The notes: a model not told the origin generated them from the letters alone. A stretch of DNA of 64,000 bases from Ichthyophis bannanicus (GCA_033557465.1 CM066040.1:326882297-326946296); one strand, 5' to 3'; positions 41,566 to 52,453 are shown, counted from the stretch's first letter. Program-made: numbers and translations.

Positions 41566-42533
41566 GGATCTTCAGTGAGCGGGATTTACAGGGTTTGCAG
41601 GTTAGAAACACAGAAACATAGAAACATAGTTTCTTTGACTATCCCACCCCCCAACCCAGATCTATGTCAAATAATCTCTCTATATTTTTTCAGACATTTG
41701 TTAGTTCTTTATGTATTTGGACACCACTCTAGTAAATGCAATCAAATTGGGCAGAGGACACTTTTTTGCCCAGATCAAGGTCATGGGCTACTTTTGAAGG
41801 ATGAGGGATAACTTTATAACAAAATGTTGATGTGAGAAATCCATAAAGGCATTCATTTTAAGCCTGTTGTATAAAGGCAGCATAAGCCTGCAAATGCCTA
41901 CACACAAATTTACACTTGCTCCGAAAAGGATGCAAATATCTTTGTGTACTCGACATGCATATTCTATAAAATGCACGTGCACATTGTGGTTCTATCCCCA
42001 TTCCACCCAAACCACACTCCCGGGAACTCTTACACACAGAGCACACATATGTGCATATGTGATCTCACAATGTTATAAACACCCTTTTTTAGGTTTAAAA
42101 CAGGCCTTAATGTGACAAAAGCTTTATCAAATTACCCCAATAATGCCCCATGTTCTCTGAGCTAGACACTCTCTTCCTATGAAAGCCATACACGCTCTCT
42201 CTCTGAGAAACACAAACAGCCACTTCTCTTTGACTCTCCATCATTAAAGCTCAAGGACTTAAGCTAACATAGAGACTCTTCTTTTCTCATGGCAAACTTT
42301 ATGTAGCATGCTAAAGAGCTGGAAGTGCAAACAGCTTCTATCTTAACTCTAAAACAAAATAAAACAAAACTTTGTATATCACAATTATTTGTAATAAAAA
42401 TCTAATATATAATTTTCTAAAGTTTACTTGACTTTGTTTGAATGTTGTCTAATGTCAACCATTAGATAATGGATTTCCCAGACAATGCTGGGAACCTTTG
42501 CTAACACAGATTTACTATCTATCATATACTCAC
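41566..42533. other. No gene seen; CR1-type tail
   Basis: GAAACACAGAAACATAGAAA at about 41605 is a CR1 3'-end microsatellite (minus). The rest is AT-rich with a block ending in AAAGCTTTATCAAATTACCC at about 42120 that looks like a MITE end. Confidence 0.4.
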
Positions 42534-42638
42534 CGGAGGTGAGCCACAACATCATCGATAGAAGAAATGGTCAACTTCTCTTTGATGGCCTCCACGGTGT
42601 CTCCCAAGCTGCAGCTCACGGAGAGGGAGGAGCTCGCT
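42534..42638 (-). other. Candidate host exon, 105 nt, unidentified gene
   Basis: On the minus strand a pyrimidine-rich acceptor (CCTGTGTTCCTTCCTGCCAG) precedes 105 nt, which end in CTCCG|GTGAGTA, a strong donor. The exon is open in one phase (incoming and outgoing phase equal, 34 full codons) and encodes SLSVSCSLGDTVEAIKEKLT and SSIDDVVAHL. It has none of the repeat signatures seen around it and normal-looking coding composition. I do not recognise the protein. It could be a real internal exon of a gene with long introns, or chance; no other exon is visible. Confidence 0.35.
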
Positions 42639-42789
42639 CTGGCAGGAAGGAACACAGGGATACCATCACTGGGGGCTAGTGGAGCAGAAGTGAATGGGTG
42701 GGTGGCTTTAGGAAACATTTTCAGCCACCGCAGAGGTACAGAGAAAACTTGGCCCAATTTCTAACAATGACATTATCAACCACATAAAA
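42639..42789. other. Flank of candidate exon; no gene seen
   Basis: The reading frame of the candidate exon stays open upstream to 42757, but no second splice acceptor is convincing. Confidence 0.35.
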
Positions 42790-43250
42790 ACCATAATGAC
42801 AGTAGATAAAGACCATAGGGCCTATCTAGTCTGCCCTTCTATAAGAACTATTAAGCTTTACAATCCCTTTCTCACCCTCAGATTATTCCTCAGTCTCTCC
42901 CCTTTCACCTTCATTTTATGATCCCTCATTCCAGAGCTTCTTTTCAACTGCAAGAGGGCCAGCTCCTGTGAATTTATTCCACAGAGGTATTTAAACATCT
43001 CTGTGAGATCACCCTTATCCCGCCTTTCCTCCAAGATACACATATTGAGATCTTTAAGTCTATCCCCATGTGCCTTGTGACAAAGACTACTGATCATTTT
43101 AGTAGCCGCCCTCTGGACTGACTCCATCTGTTTATAGCCTTTTGAAGGTGCGATCCAGAACTGTCCACAGTACTCCAAATGAGGTCTCACTAGAAACATA
43201 TACAGAAGCACTATCGCCTCCTTTTTCCAATTGGCCATTCTTCTCCCTAG
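42790..43250 (-). repeat. CR1-D LINE C-terminal fragment
   Basis: Begins with GATAAAGACCATAGGGCCTA and encodes (42858-43238) LVRPHLEYCGQFWIAPSKGY, SVQRAATKMISSL and DRLKDLNMCILEERRDKGDL, a diverged CR1 C-terminus. Confidence 0.8.
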
Positions 43251-43749
43251 TAATGATGAAGGGAACCAAACATGTGTAGAGAACTATATGATATCTGTGT
43301 TCTTTAGAGAAAAGGGGGTGGGTGTTGCTGAGTCGCCAGGAGTCAGCAATGACTTGAAGGCACACACTGCATTGAATACAACCTTCTCATACAGGTAATG
43401 TAACAGAAAATGTCACAGAATTTAAGGTAATAAAGAAGAAACAAAGGCTTATGTGACAAAAAGACCTACCCGAGGCACATCTCATTATTGAAAACACCCA
43501 CAAAAGAGGAATATTAAGGAGGTCTTCTAACCTCTTGGAAGAGAAATAGATGAGGCATCAGTAAACGGTTAGTGACTTCCTAGAGGCACTAGCAACAGCA
43601 CACCAATAACACTCTTATATGTCATTCATGGGCCCCAACAGCACTGTATATTTACAATTTTTAAATGCATTTAAAAGAACTGAAAAACACTTAGCTTAAA
43701 TACCAATAACTTGACTCAATTTTCGCCCCTTCATTAACAGGGTTACGTC
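43251..43749. other. No gene seen
   Basis: About 500 bp without a supported gene between two CR1-like pieces. Confidence 0.4.
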
Positions 43750-44033
43750 AGGACACGTCAAACAGCAGGTCCCCATAGCAGCCTCCTTTTCCTTTTACAT
43801 TTATTTCCTTTTCTAACAAAAAGCTTTGTTGGCCTTAAAATATCCCCTTTCAGTTTTACCCATTGCTTTTCTACTCCCACCAGCTGTTCCCATCCCACTA
43901 GAGATTCCTTGAGGTATTGTCCCATCTTGGCAAAGTTAGTTTTCCTAAAGTCTAGGACTCTCACTTTTGAATAGAGGCCCATGGGTCGGTTATAGCAGGC
44001 AATGAAAAAGCTGCTGGTACTCTGCACCACCAC
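43750..44033 (-). repeat. CR1-like connector fragment
   Basis: Minus frame with SKVRVLDFRKTNFAKMGQYL and basic KGNKCKRKRRLLW. It resembles the segment between endonuclease and RT in CR1-type ORF2. Probably part of CR1-D with the RT deleted. Confidence 0.45.
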
Positions 44034-44201
44034 ATATTACCTATCACCTCATAAAACGACCTGGTACTACTTAGTAATGTTGGTATACTCTCCAAATACC
44101 TCAGCAACATCAAGGCTCTGAACAGTGATCAAAGAGCAAAGCCAAAGGATAAATAAAAGTGGCCTCTGAAGAGAGAAGACCTGCCCATTTAATACATACA
44201 A

Positions 44202-44290
44202 AAGCGTAGTTACTTACCTGTAACAGGTGTTCTCCAGGGACAGCAGGAATCAGTCCTCACATATGGGTGATGTCGGTGCCGACGGAGCCC
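44202..44290 (-). repeat. DIRS-C right terminal repeat
   Basis: Complement reads CCTGTTACAG|GTAAGTAACT (donor-like site at 44212-44217). Near-identical to the terminus at 61846. Confidence 0.8.
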
Positions 44291-44474
44291 CTGCGGAAGC
44301 ATCTCCCAAGCTTTCAAAGAAAGCCTTTGGGAGATGCCACTACGCATGCGTGGTCCCTTTCCCACCCAAGGATGCCATCTTACTCAGTCAGATGACATAG
44401 CTAGAGCTGACAAAAGAAGATGGCAAAAACTGTACAGCAACTCCAAAGGAAGGAGGAAGAGTTATGAGGACTGA

Positions 44475-44570
44475 TTCCAGCTGTCCCTGGAGAACACCTG
44501 TTACAGGTGAGTAGCTACGCTTTCTCCAGTAACAAGCAGAAAGTCAGTCCTCACTTATGGGACTCCCTAG
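44475..44570 (-). repeat. DIRS-C internal complementary region
   Basis: Contains ACACCTGTTACAGGTGAGTA, complementary to the right terminus, joined to AAGTCAGTCCTCACTTATGG, which matches the left terminus. Confidence 0.8.
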
Positions 44571-45574
44571 CTACAAGCTACCGAGAACCTGTGGAAAAAC
44601 ACAGCCCAGCTGTGAGCAGCCACAAGCAAGTCTGAGGAAAGACTCCAAGGACCCCAGTGTCCAGGGAGAACCATCGCTCTGGTAGTCTGAACAAGAAGGG
44701 TCAGCAGATAGGAGTTGCCTAAACCCCAAACAAATTACAGAATACGGCCTGTCTGAAGGTGCTGTCCTGTCGGGACTCCCTCTCCAGGCAGTAGCGTGCT
44801 GCAAAGGTGCGAAATGAGGACCAGGTGGTGGCCCAGCAGATGTCTGCCATAGGGACAAGCGAAAGCTTGCAACCGAGGTTGCCATAGCCCTGACGTTGCG
44901 CGCTGTGACCTGATGCTTGAGCGAGAGCCCAGCCTTATCATGCAATCTGCCACCCAGGTGGACAGGGTCTGCTTGGTAACAGCCTCCCCCAGTCAACTGG
45001 GGTTGTAGGAAACAAAAAGCTGCGAGACTTTGCGGTGGCCATGGGTACAGTGCAGGTAGAAGGACAGAGCCCTCTTACAATCCAGAGTATGGAGAACGGT
45101 CACCGCCTTGTCAGTATGGGGCCATGGAAAGAAGGTGGGGTGCACCACCTCCTGATTGAGGTGGAAGGTGGATACCACCTTCGGAAGGTTGGTGAGTGGG
45201 AATCACAACACAATTCTTGTAGAACCTGGTGTAAAATGGCTCGGCCATCAAGGGCTGAAGCTCACTGACTCTGTGGGCAGAGGTGAGCACCACTAGAAAG
45301 ACAACCTTCCAGAAGAGATAACGCAAATGGCAGGAAGCCAGAGGTTCAAAAGGCAACTTGGTGAGCTGCATCAGAACCAGGTTGAGGTCCCATTCCACCG
45401 GGGGTGGGCGGATGGGAGGCTTAGAGAGCAGAAGGCCCCACATAAATCTGGTAATAAGGGGCTGCGCAGAAAGAGGTTTGCCCTCTATGGAATGATAGTG
45501 TACAGAGAGTGTATTGAGGTGCACTCTGACGGAGTTGGATTTGAGTCCAGTTTGCGAAAGGTGAAGCAATTATT
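44571..45574 (-). pseudogene. DIRS-C tyrosine recombinase, C-terminal part
   Basis: Frame at 45111-45569 contains box I (LTSAHRVSELQPL, with the arginine). Frame at 44571-44996 contains a box II-like NVRAMATSVASFRLSLW. Decayed; the final tyrosine region is not clear. Confidence 0.7.
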
Positions 45575-45890
45575 GTTCTTTATCTTTATCTTTATTTGCA
45601 CAATTTGATGAACCGCCCAGGCCGAAGCATCAGGGCAGTGTACAATACAGAAAGCAGGCTACTGGAAACAAAGCTAGAAAAGAACGCCAAAATTGACAGG
45701 ATAGGAAAGGGCAGAGAAAAAGATCGAAAGGGGAAAGAGCCCAGGAGGGGCAGGAGGGGTAATAAGGCAGGAGAAGGAAAGAGAAAAAGGAAAGTGGAAG
45801 AGGAACGGGCAGGGGGTGGGATAATCATGGAGGGTGGGGGGGACAACCAGAGGACAAAGCACCATCGTCGGAAGGAGGGAGATCAAAGGC
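45575..45890 (-). repeat. LINE/SINE-type insertion in DIRS-C
   Basis: TTTATCTTTATCTTTATTTG tail, then GATGAACCGCCCAGGCCGAA, followed by a purine-rich block. It splits the recombinase region. Confidence 0.55.
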
Positions 45891-46520
45891 TTGACAAAAG
45901 ACCCAAGCGAATGGGTCAACCCGTTGCTCTACACACCATACTGAGAATGTGTGCCACATAAAGGCATAGGCCCGTCTCATGGAGTTCTTATGAAAAGCCA
46001 GGAGGATTTCCCCAGTCAGAAGAGCCGCTCTGCCACCCTGGGGTCTAGTTACCATTCATATAGCTGGAGAACCCTGCTCAGCCTGTCCGCTAAGGCATTG
46101 TCTTGACCCCGAAGGTATACCACCCTGAGGAGCATTCCCTGACTGATCGTGTATGAGCAGAGGGCTACTGCCTCCTGGCAGAGGCGCTGAGACCTTGTGC
46201 CCCCCTGCTTGTTCAGGTAGAACATCGCAACCTGGTTGTCCATTTGGACTAGCACCGACTGGTTTCGCAGGCGGTGGTGGAAGGCCTTGATTGCCAGAAA
46301 AATGACCTTGAGCTCCAGCAGGTTGATCTGTTGCTGGCTCTCCACTAGGGACCAATTACCCTGCGTGCGCAGTTCTTCACAATGGTTACCCCAGCCCAGT
46401 AGGAATGCATCTGTGTTGAGGACCCCCTGGGGATTTGGGGACTGGAAAGGCATCCCCTCCTGAAAGTGATGTGTGCCCTGCCACCAGTTAAGCGACTCCA
46501 CTAGCTGACGTGACACTAAG
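45891..46520 (-). pseudogene. DIRS-C RNase H and recombinase N-terminus
   Basis: Frame at 46049-46516 encodes VLNTDAFLLGWGNHCEELRT, INLLELKVIFLAIKAFHHRL, VLVQMDNQVAMFYLNKQGGT and LRGQDNALADRLSR. The acidic residues D, E, D and D expected of DIRS RNase H are all in place. This domain is better preserved than in the other DIRS copies. Confidence 0.82.
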
Positions 46521-47046
46521 ACCTTGTCCCAGAGCCTGCTTGTGGCTTGTGTCCACTGTGAGTGGAGACATCACTGAGCCACCCGCATGTGGAGGCGGGC
46601 GTTAGGAACCACATGCCCTGTGGATGCCACATGCCCAGTAGGCAGAGCATGGGCCGCGCCGACGCTGTGTGATGATATTGCACCTCGGTGGCCAGGGCCC
46701 TGAAGCAATCTTCCCTGTCCAAGGGAAGAAAAGACCTGGCCTGGAGAGTGCCCAGTCAAGCTCCTATGAACTCCAAGTCCTGCGTTGGAGTGAGGTGAGA
46801 CTTGAGGTTGTTTATCACGAACACCAAATGCTGCAGGACCTTGATGGTGCAGGCCGTGGCCTGTTGCACCTTGGTGGCCATGTCTACCTTTACAAGCCAG
46901 TCATCCAGGTATGGGAAGACGAAGGCCCCTTGGAGACGGAGGTAGGCAGCCACCACTGCCAGGCATTTGGTGAAGACTCTTGGTGTGGAGGCTAGCCCAA
47001 AGGGTAGTACCTTGTACTAGTAGTGGTCGCCCCCGAACACTACCTT
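46521..47046 (-). pseudogene. DIRS-C reverse transcriptase, catalytic part
   Basis: Frame at 46756-46956 holds FVFPYLDDWLVKV with an intact catalytic YLDD box. Remaining RT sequence continues at 49036 on the other side of the L1-like insertion. Confidence 0.78.
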
Positions 47047-47062
47047 AAGTACTGCCTGTGGT

Positions 47063-47480
47063 GGGAGAGCCAGAGGAACAGCGCCCGGATTGAGTGAGAA
47101 CAGGCTCCTGCTCCGGTGGCCCCGACGTCATCAGGGGGCCTCGTTAAAGCCTGGTGAAGTGCGGTGAGCAGTTGGGAGAGCCAGAGGAACAGCGCCCGGA
47201 TTGAGTGAGAACAGGCTCCTGCTCCGGTGGCCCCGACGTCATCAGGGGGCCTCGTTAAAGCCTGGTGAAGTGCGGTGAGCAGTTGGGAGTGCCAGAGGAA
47301 CAGCGCCCGGATTGAGTGAGAACAGGCTCCTGCTCCGGTGGCCCCGACGTCATCAGGGGGCCTCGTTAAAGCCTGGTGAAGTGCGGTGAGCAGTTGGGAG
47401 AGCCAGAGGAACAGCGCCCGGATTGAGTGAGAACAGGCTCTTGCTCCGGTGGCCCCGACGTCATCAGGGGGCCTCGTTAT
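47063..47480 (+). repeat. 111-bp tandem monomers, 3.75 copies
   Basis: Units start at 47063, 47174, 47285 and 47396 and are almost identical (a few substitutions). Each is GC-rich and contains GACGTCATCAGGGGG, with a CRE-like GACGTCA core. They sit exactly at the 5' end of the L1-like element, so they are probably promoter monomers. Confidence 0.92.
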
Positions 47481-47627
47481 AAGTCCATCTCACCGGCGCA
47501 GCCGGAGGCGCGAGCCCGGGGCAGCGATCTAAGGGGCTAGATACAAGGGGCGTGATAGGCCCCTTGGGAGCCCCTTGGAGAACCGCAGGAGAAGTGTAGT
47601 CGGGACCCTGGGCTACACAGCAGTTGG

Positions 47628-48779
47628 ATGGGTAAGAGAAAGAAGAAGATTATCCCTGAAGCTACGGCTGAGGCTGCTGCAACAGTGGGTCCTATGGACA
47701 AACATATTAAGGTACTGTCTACTACTGATGTGCCTTTGGGCCCTGACTTTCTGACTCTGCGGTCACCTGCTGCTTCCCTTAGTTCTCCGGATCGCACTCC
47801 TCCTTCCCCGCCCTGTATAATCTCCCCTGTGCCTTTGTCTACTTCGGGGGATCAGTTTCAGCAGAGTACCCCAGTGTTCCTGGGTGACAAGCTGAAGCCT
47901 GTTACTTGGTCAGCCACTACGGGTGCCGCAGGGGATGTACCTGATGTTCAGGTCACCCTTGCAGACATCTGGAAAGCTGTTAACCGTATTGAAAGTTCCC
48001 TAGTTCCCACTGTTAAAAGGTTGTGTGATTTTTCTTCTGAGACTTCTCGTAAGATTAGTGAGGTAGACACGCATATGGGTAATATTTTTTCTCGTGTGTC
48101 AGTTTGTGAAAACCAATGTCTCTCCTTAAAAACTGTGTATTCCTCTACTATTAAGGATAGTTTAAATATTCACCACAAATTAGAATTATATGAAAATTTG
48201 TTGAGGTCTAAGAATCTTCGTTTTTTGAATTTCCCAGTTTGCCATTTACTTTCTCCTGAAATTCTTTTAGTGAAATATTTTAGAGAAGTGTTGGGTTTAG
48301 CTACTGCGGATTCAATTGCTTTTTCTAAATTATATTACCTGACTGGACGTGGGGTTGTGCCTAATTCTTTAGGTGAATTTGATGTGGTTCAGGCCCGTTC
48401 TGAGCTTGAGCTCACCAAATTCTTGGAAGATTCCCAGGATATTATTCTATCACGTGCCACTTTGATTGTAACATTTCTATCTGATAAGGATAAGGTTCTG
48501 ATATTACGTAGCTATTTCAAGAAAATGTCCTCTTTGTTTTGTGGTGCAAAAATACAAATATTTCCAGATGTGTGTAGGGCTACGCAGGTTAGGAGACAGG
48601 CCTTTTTGGCACTGAAACCTAGAATGTTAGCCCTCACTGCTTCTTTTTTTCTTCATTATCCCTGCAAATGTTTAATTACGTTGCAGGGATCAAAATTTAC
48701 TTTTATGGAACCTTCTCAATTGGAATTATTTTTGGTTGGTAAGGAGAGTCAGAGTAATGGTAGGGAGGGTGTGGAGTGA
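47628..48779 (+). CDS. L1-like ORF1 protein, intact
   Basis: Open for 383 codons from ATG at 47628, which follows a short GC-rich leader. The N-terminus is basic (MGKRKKKI), then comes a Ser/Pro-rich segment (residues 40-90). Residues 105-180 have heptad-like spacing (IWKAVNRIESSLVPTVKRL), a likely coiled coil for trimerisation. LRFLNFP at about 197 resembles the start of the RNA-recognition fold. The C-terminal part (SKDK... IFPDVCRATQVRRQAFLALK) resembles the ORF1 C-terminal domain. Such proteins bind RNA and act as chaperones in the ribonucleoprotein. The family (L1 or Tx1) is not settled by eye. Confidence 0.75.
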   Translation: MGKRKKKIIPEATAEAAATVGPMDKHIKVLSTTDVPLGPDFLTLRSPAASLSSPDRTPPSPPCIISPVPLSTSGDQFQQSTPVFLGDKLKPVTWSATTGAAGDVPDVQVTLADIWKAVNRIESSLVPTVKRLCDFSSETSRKISEVDTHMGNIFSRVSVCENQCLSLKTVYSSTIKDSLNIHHKLELYENLLRSKNLRFLNFPVCHLLSPEILLVKYFREVLGLATADSIAFSKLYYLTGRGVVPNSLGEFDVVQARSELELTKFLEDSQDIILSRATLIVTFLSDKDKVLILRSYFKKMSSLFCGAKIQIFPDVCRATQVRRQAFLALKPRMLALTASFFLHYPCKCLITLQGSKFTFMEPSQLELFLVGKESQSNGREGVE

Positions 48780-49021
48780 TAGTTTAAGCTGTTCAGTAAC
48801 TAGAGTGATTTAACTCAATGTTTTTTCCTTTTCCTATCTTTCCTAATTTTGTATCTCCCCAATATAGAGGGCTAGATGTAAGTGCTGTTAGTTTGTATGC
48901 ATTTCCCCTTATGGTCTGTACTGCAATTGTTTTTCTTTTTAATACTATAACACCACTTAAGTTGCTTGTACTTTGCTTTTGTAAGTTGATTGAAAATTAT
49001 TAAATAAAGAAAAAAAAAAAA
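48780..49021 (+). other. 3' UTR and poly(A) tail of L1-like element
   Basis: U-rich 3' UTR with an AATAAA at about 49003-49008, followed by an A run up to the target duplication. Confidence 0.75.
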
Positions 49022-49035
49022 AAGTACTGCCTGTG

Positions 49036-49660
49036 ACTGGGATGAATAAGGATGTGGGTATAAGCATTCTTTAGGTCCAAGGAGCATAGTCAATCTCCCT
49101 GCTGGAGGTAGGGCAGCAATGTTCCAAGGGAGAGAATCTTGAACTTCTCCCGTACCAGGAACTTGTTCAGGTTTCACAAGTCCAAAATGGGCCTTAGGCC
49201 CCCTGTTCTTTTTGGGACCAGAAAGTAACAGGAGTAGAACCCCTTGCCCCTGAGGTGAAGGGGTACTGGTTCCATGGATATGTCCCTGATGAGGCCTGCA
49301 AGTTCCTGCAAAAGCAGGACCTGGTGCAGGGGAGTCCGAGGGGGCTTCTAGCACTCCCCGACGCACTTCGTGAGGGTTTGAAATCGCTGGAGGTGAGACC
49401 CGCCAAGAAACCTGCGAGTTCTTTTGCTAGGTCTCGGAGATATATGCCGATATACAGCTGGTAGACTTGGATTTGGCAACCCAGCATCGAGCCCTGGTAG
49501 CTTTCCATCCAAGGACATTCAGAGCATGGGACTCCCTGCCTGGGGGCACAGAGGAGTAAGTCTTCGGGCTTTTCTGCCAGCGCATTGTCGACTATCACCA
49601 TAGAGGTGTATGGGAGTTGCGCTTTCTGAAAGCTGGGGCCCTGCTGGACCCGGTACATGG
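49036..49660 (-). pseudogene. DIRS-C reverse transcriptase, N-terminal part
   Basis: In one minus frame near 49180-49245: GFYSCYFLVPKRTGG followed by LRPILDL, the fingers motif of DIRS RT, then a stop. The frame at 49194-49658 overlaps in a shifted phase. Confidence 0.7.
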
Positions 49661-50527
49661 TGATGAGGAGTCAGCTAACTATTGGCACTATTGGATGTGT
49701 CTCCCACATCCAAAGGAGTCGTCGCCCAAGGATGGCAGGGACAGGAACAGTCAGGGCCTCCTTAGGTGGAGCCTCATACTTGAGGATTTCAAGCTCCTCC
49801 GTGCGAGGGTCCTTCTCTGAATCCATGGTGAGAGACAAGGCCTTCGCCATGTCCCAGACAAACCCGAGGAACAATGTGTCCTTGGGTGAGGACCAGTGCC
49901 ATAATGCTGGGGGAGATGGGTCAGAGGGGAGATCACGGTGTTTACGTGTCTCTGGGGAAACCTCGCCCTCAGACTCCCAGTCTGAGTATTCGGTCGAAGA
50001 CTCAAGGCCAGATGGCGCTTGAGGTGCTAGGCTCAGGTTGGGTCTTTGGTGACACACAGTGGCTGCTTGGCCAGAGCTACAAGTGCTTGCCGGGGAGGAT
50101 TCATTCCCAAGGACTGGGAATCGAGACTCTTACCGAGGATCGGCTCGGGGCTCTCTAGGGTTGTCTAGGTGGATCGGAGAGTCCTCGATGTCAAGGTCTC
50201 TGCGGACTCGGAGCGAGCACTGGCGGGGCTAGGCATTGACACTTATTGTGAGGGAAGGAAAGCAGTGACAGTGCGTTCTAATGCTGTCATCCTGGCTTCC
50301 CACTCAGGAGTTGCAGCCTTTGACATGGACACTGGGGTGACCGGGTCCAGTGTCGGTGAAGAGAGGGAGTCCTCGATGGGACATGTCTGGGGGGGTCCAA
50401 GACCAGTCACTGAAGATCTCGGCATTTGTTCTGGGCACCTTCGCCAGCCGCTCCTGCTCAGACTCCTCAGATACAGTCCAGGACTGTGGGACCTGGCACG
50501 GGACTTGCTGTGTGTGTCCAATTCCCA
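49661..50527 (-). pseudogene. DIRS-C gag remnant
   Basis: Frames at 49671-50057 and 50243-50614 are Ser/Pro-rich and acidic, as expected for DIRS gag, but without diagnostic motifs. Assigned by position. Confidence 0.45.
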
Positions 50528-51780
50528 GGATGAGGTCATAAGAACATAAGATATGCCATACTGGGTCAGACAAAGGTCCATCAAGCCCAGCATCCTGTTT
50601 CCAACAGTGGCCAATCTAGGTCATAAGTACCTAGCAGTCTCCCCAAAAGACACAGGTTCTTCAATGCTTGTGTTGGGTCAAACAGTGATAATCCTGGGTC
50701 TCTTAATAATAGTTTATGGACCTTTCCTCCAGGAACTTGTCCAAACCTTTTTTAAACCCAGCTACACTTTTATTACATCCTCCGGTAATAAATTCCAGAG
50801 TTTGATTATATGTTGGGTGAAAAAATATTTTCTCTTATTAGTCTTAAATAGGTTACCCTGTAGCTTCATTGCATGTCCCCTAGTCTTTTTATATTCTGAT
50901 GACGTAAACAATCAATCTACATTTACCCGTTCCACTCCATTCATTAATTTATAGACCTTTATCATATCTCCCCTCAACCATCTCTTTTCCAGGTTGAAGA
51001 GCCCTAACCTTTTTAGCCTCTCTTCATAGGAGTATCCTTCCATCCCCTTTACCATTTTGGTGGCTCTCCTCTGTACCTTTTCTAATAACACTATATCCTT
51101 TTTAAGATACGGCGACCAGAATTGCACACAATATTATTCATTATTTATTTATTTACATTTATTTTATACCGCGCTATTCGGCATCAGTGCGGTTTACATC
51201 CAACAAAATCACTAGAACAAGTTGTTCTGAGTATACAGAGAACAGGAACCGAAACTTGGATAACATGGGGTAACTATATACATAGAGGCATCATAACATT
51301 ACATATTACACGGGTTCAATGGTCTTGGATGAAATGGTGAGTGCTGGTGTAGCTAGCTGAGAGTGTTGGTATAGCTAGTCATTGGGGGGTTGTCTTGCCA
51401 CATTGTTTTCTGGGAAGTGTTTGAGGAAGAGGTGATGTTTGAGAGCCTTTCTAAATTGTGGTAAGTTAGAGATTGCCCGGATGTAAGGTGGTAGTGCGTT
51501 CCAGCATCTTGGAGCGCAGAATCTGAAGGCCCTGTTAGCTGTTGCCGTGGTGCATTTTGTTAATGCCTTTGGCATTAATAGAGTGTTAATTGCAGTAGAT
51601 CTCCTGGATCTATTAGGTGGACTGGCTTGGATGAGTTCTTTGAGTGAGGAGGAAGACAGCCCATTGGTGGCTTTAAAGGTCAGCAATAATTCAAGGTGCA
51701 GAGGTATTATAATATCCTTTGTTTTATTTTCCATTCCTTTCCTTATGATCCTCAAGGATTTATTCTTCTTCTTGCACTCA
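50528..51780 (-). repeat. CR1-E LINE 3' fragment, split
   Basis: CR1 3' end ATAAGATATGCCATACTGGG at 50545, then (50912-51127) [20 protein letters not shown] and [19 protein letters not shown] on minus. It continues at about 51695-51780 with LRIIRKGMENKTKDIIIPL after an L2 fragment. Very similar to CR1-A. Confidence 0.85.
51131..51690 (-). repeat. L2-like LINE 3' fragment inside CR1-E
   Basis: Tail TTATTTATTTATTTACATTT then TACCGCGCTATTCGGCATCA. Coding remnant LLLTFKATNGLSSSSLKEL and FCAPRCWNALPPYIRAISN (51400-51690). Near duplication ATTATTCA / ATAATTCA at the edges suggests the target site. Confidence 0.78.
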
Positions 51781-52339
51781 CACTCCAGAGAATCCTTGTC
51801 AGAGTGTCCGCGGACCTGATCGGGCACCACGGGGGCTTTACACGACTCCGACAATCCGTGCGGGGCTTAGAGCACGAGGCTACCAGGAATACCAGGACAG
51901 AATCTGACCTGTGGAAGATGTCGTCTTGCTTCTGCCAACAACTTTGGATGGCCTTTGCGGATATCTTTTTGCACAGGGTGTAAACCTCTGGGTCATGGTT
52001 GGCACCTAGACACCGGAGGCAGCAGTCGTGTGTATTGGTTAGGGACATGTTCTTTGCGAACCGATCACACTTTTTGAACCCATTGGCCATTGGGGCAAAA
52101 AGGACCCCTGCAAGGTCGAAGACCCTCGAGACGGTCAGTGGTTAGAAAAGGGTGCCAAACCATGCTGGAAAAAAAAACAAAACACTGTTCTGAGACTTGA
52201 TGCCGGGGCAACGGGGCCCGGAGGCGGGAAAGGGACTGGTGCTAACCAGAGAAGGGCAGTTTTATGCACAAAAATATCAACTTTTCTCCAGGGAAAGAAG
52301 ACGGCACACTTAGGCGGGGAGGGAACCAAGCATGCGTGG
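51781..52339 (-). pseudogene. DIRS-C gag N-terminal region
   Basis: Frame at 51752-52090 has KKCDRFAKNMSLTNTHDCCL and RCLGANHDPEVYTLCK, a Cys/His arrangement (C...C-x2-C...H...C) that looks like the conserved DIRS gag motif. Confidence 0.6.
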
Positions 52340-52453
52340 TGGCATCTCCAAAAGACTTTCTTTGAAAGCTAGGAAGATGCTTCTGCAGGGGCTCCGTCGG
52401 CGCAGACATCACCCATATGTGAGGACTGACTTCCTCCTTATTCCTGGAGAATA
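52340..52453 (-). repeat. DIRS-C left terminal repeat
   Basis: GGGCTCCGTCGGCGCAGACA and CATATGTGAGGACTGACTTC match the right terminus and internal region, minus the donor-like half. Confidence 0.75.

Larger units (their letters stand above)
47061..49021 (+). mobile_element. ORF1-only L1-like retrotransposon (HAL1-like), complete
   Basis: A perfect 14-bp target duplication AAGTACTGCCTGTG (47047-47060 and 49022-49035) flanks a 1.96-kb insert. The insert has nearly four tandem 111-bp units at its 5' end, one long intact ORF, a 230-bp 3' UTR and a poly(A) tail. No endonuclease or RT is encoded. This is the layout of an ORF1-only LINE-1 relative (as HAL1 in mammals), mobilised by another L1's enzymes. 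The clean duplication and intact ORF argue for recent insertion into DIRS-C. Confidence 0.82.
44202..52453 (-). mobile_element. DIRS-C, DIRS-1-like element with nested inserts
   Basis: Right terminus (44202-44290), internal complementary region (about 44475-44570), recombinase, RNase H, RT, gag remnants and left terminus (about 52340-52453) lie in order on minus. The left terminus GTCAGTCCTCACATATGGGT is repeated in the internal region and at the right end. A LINE/SINE tail (45575-45890), an ORF1-only L1-like element (47061-49021) and CR1-E (50528-51780) are inserted. All frames are broken. Confidence 0.85.

Noticed and set aside
45596..45961. 121-codon Lys/Arg-rich frame as a gene
   Set aside because: It is a purine-rich LINE/SINE insertion within DIRS-C; composition alone explains the open frame.
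35421..52453. Methyltransferase domain in DIRS copies
   Set aside because: Some DIRS elements carry one, but I found no DPPW-type motif in DIRS-B or DIRS-C.
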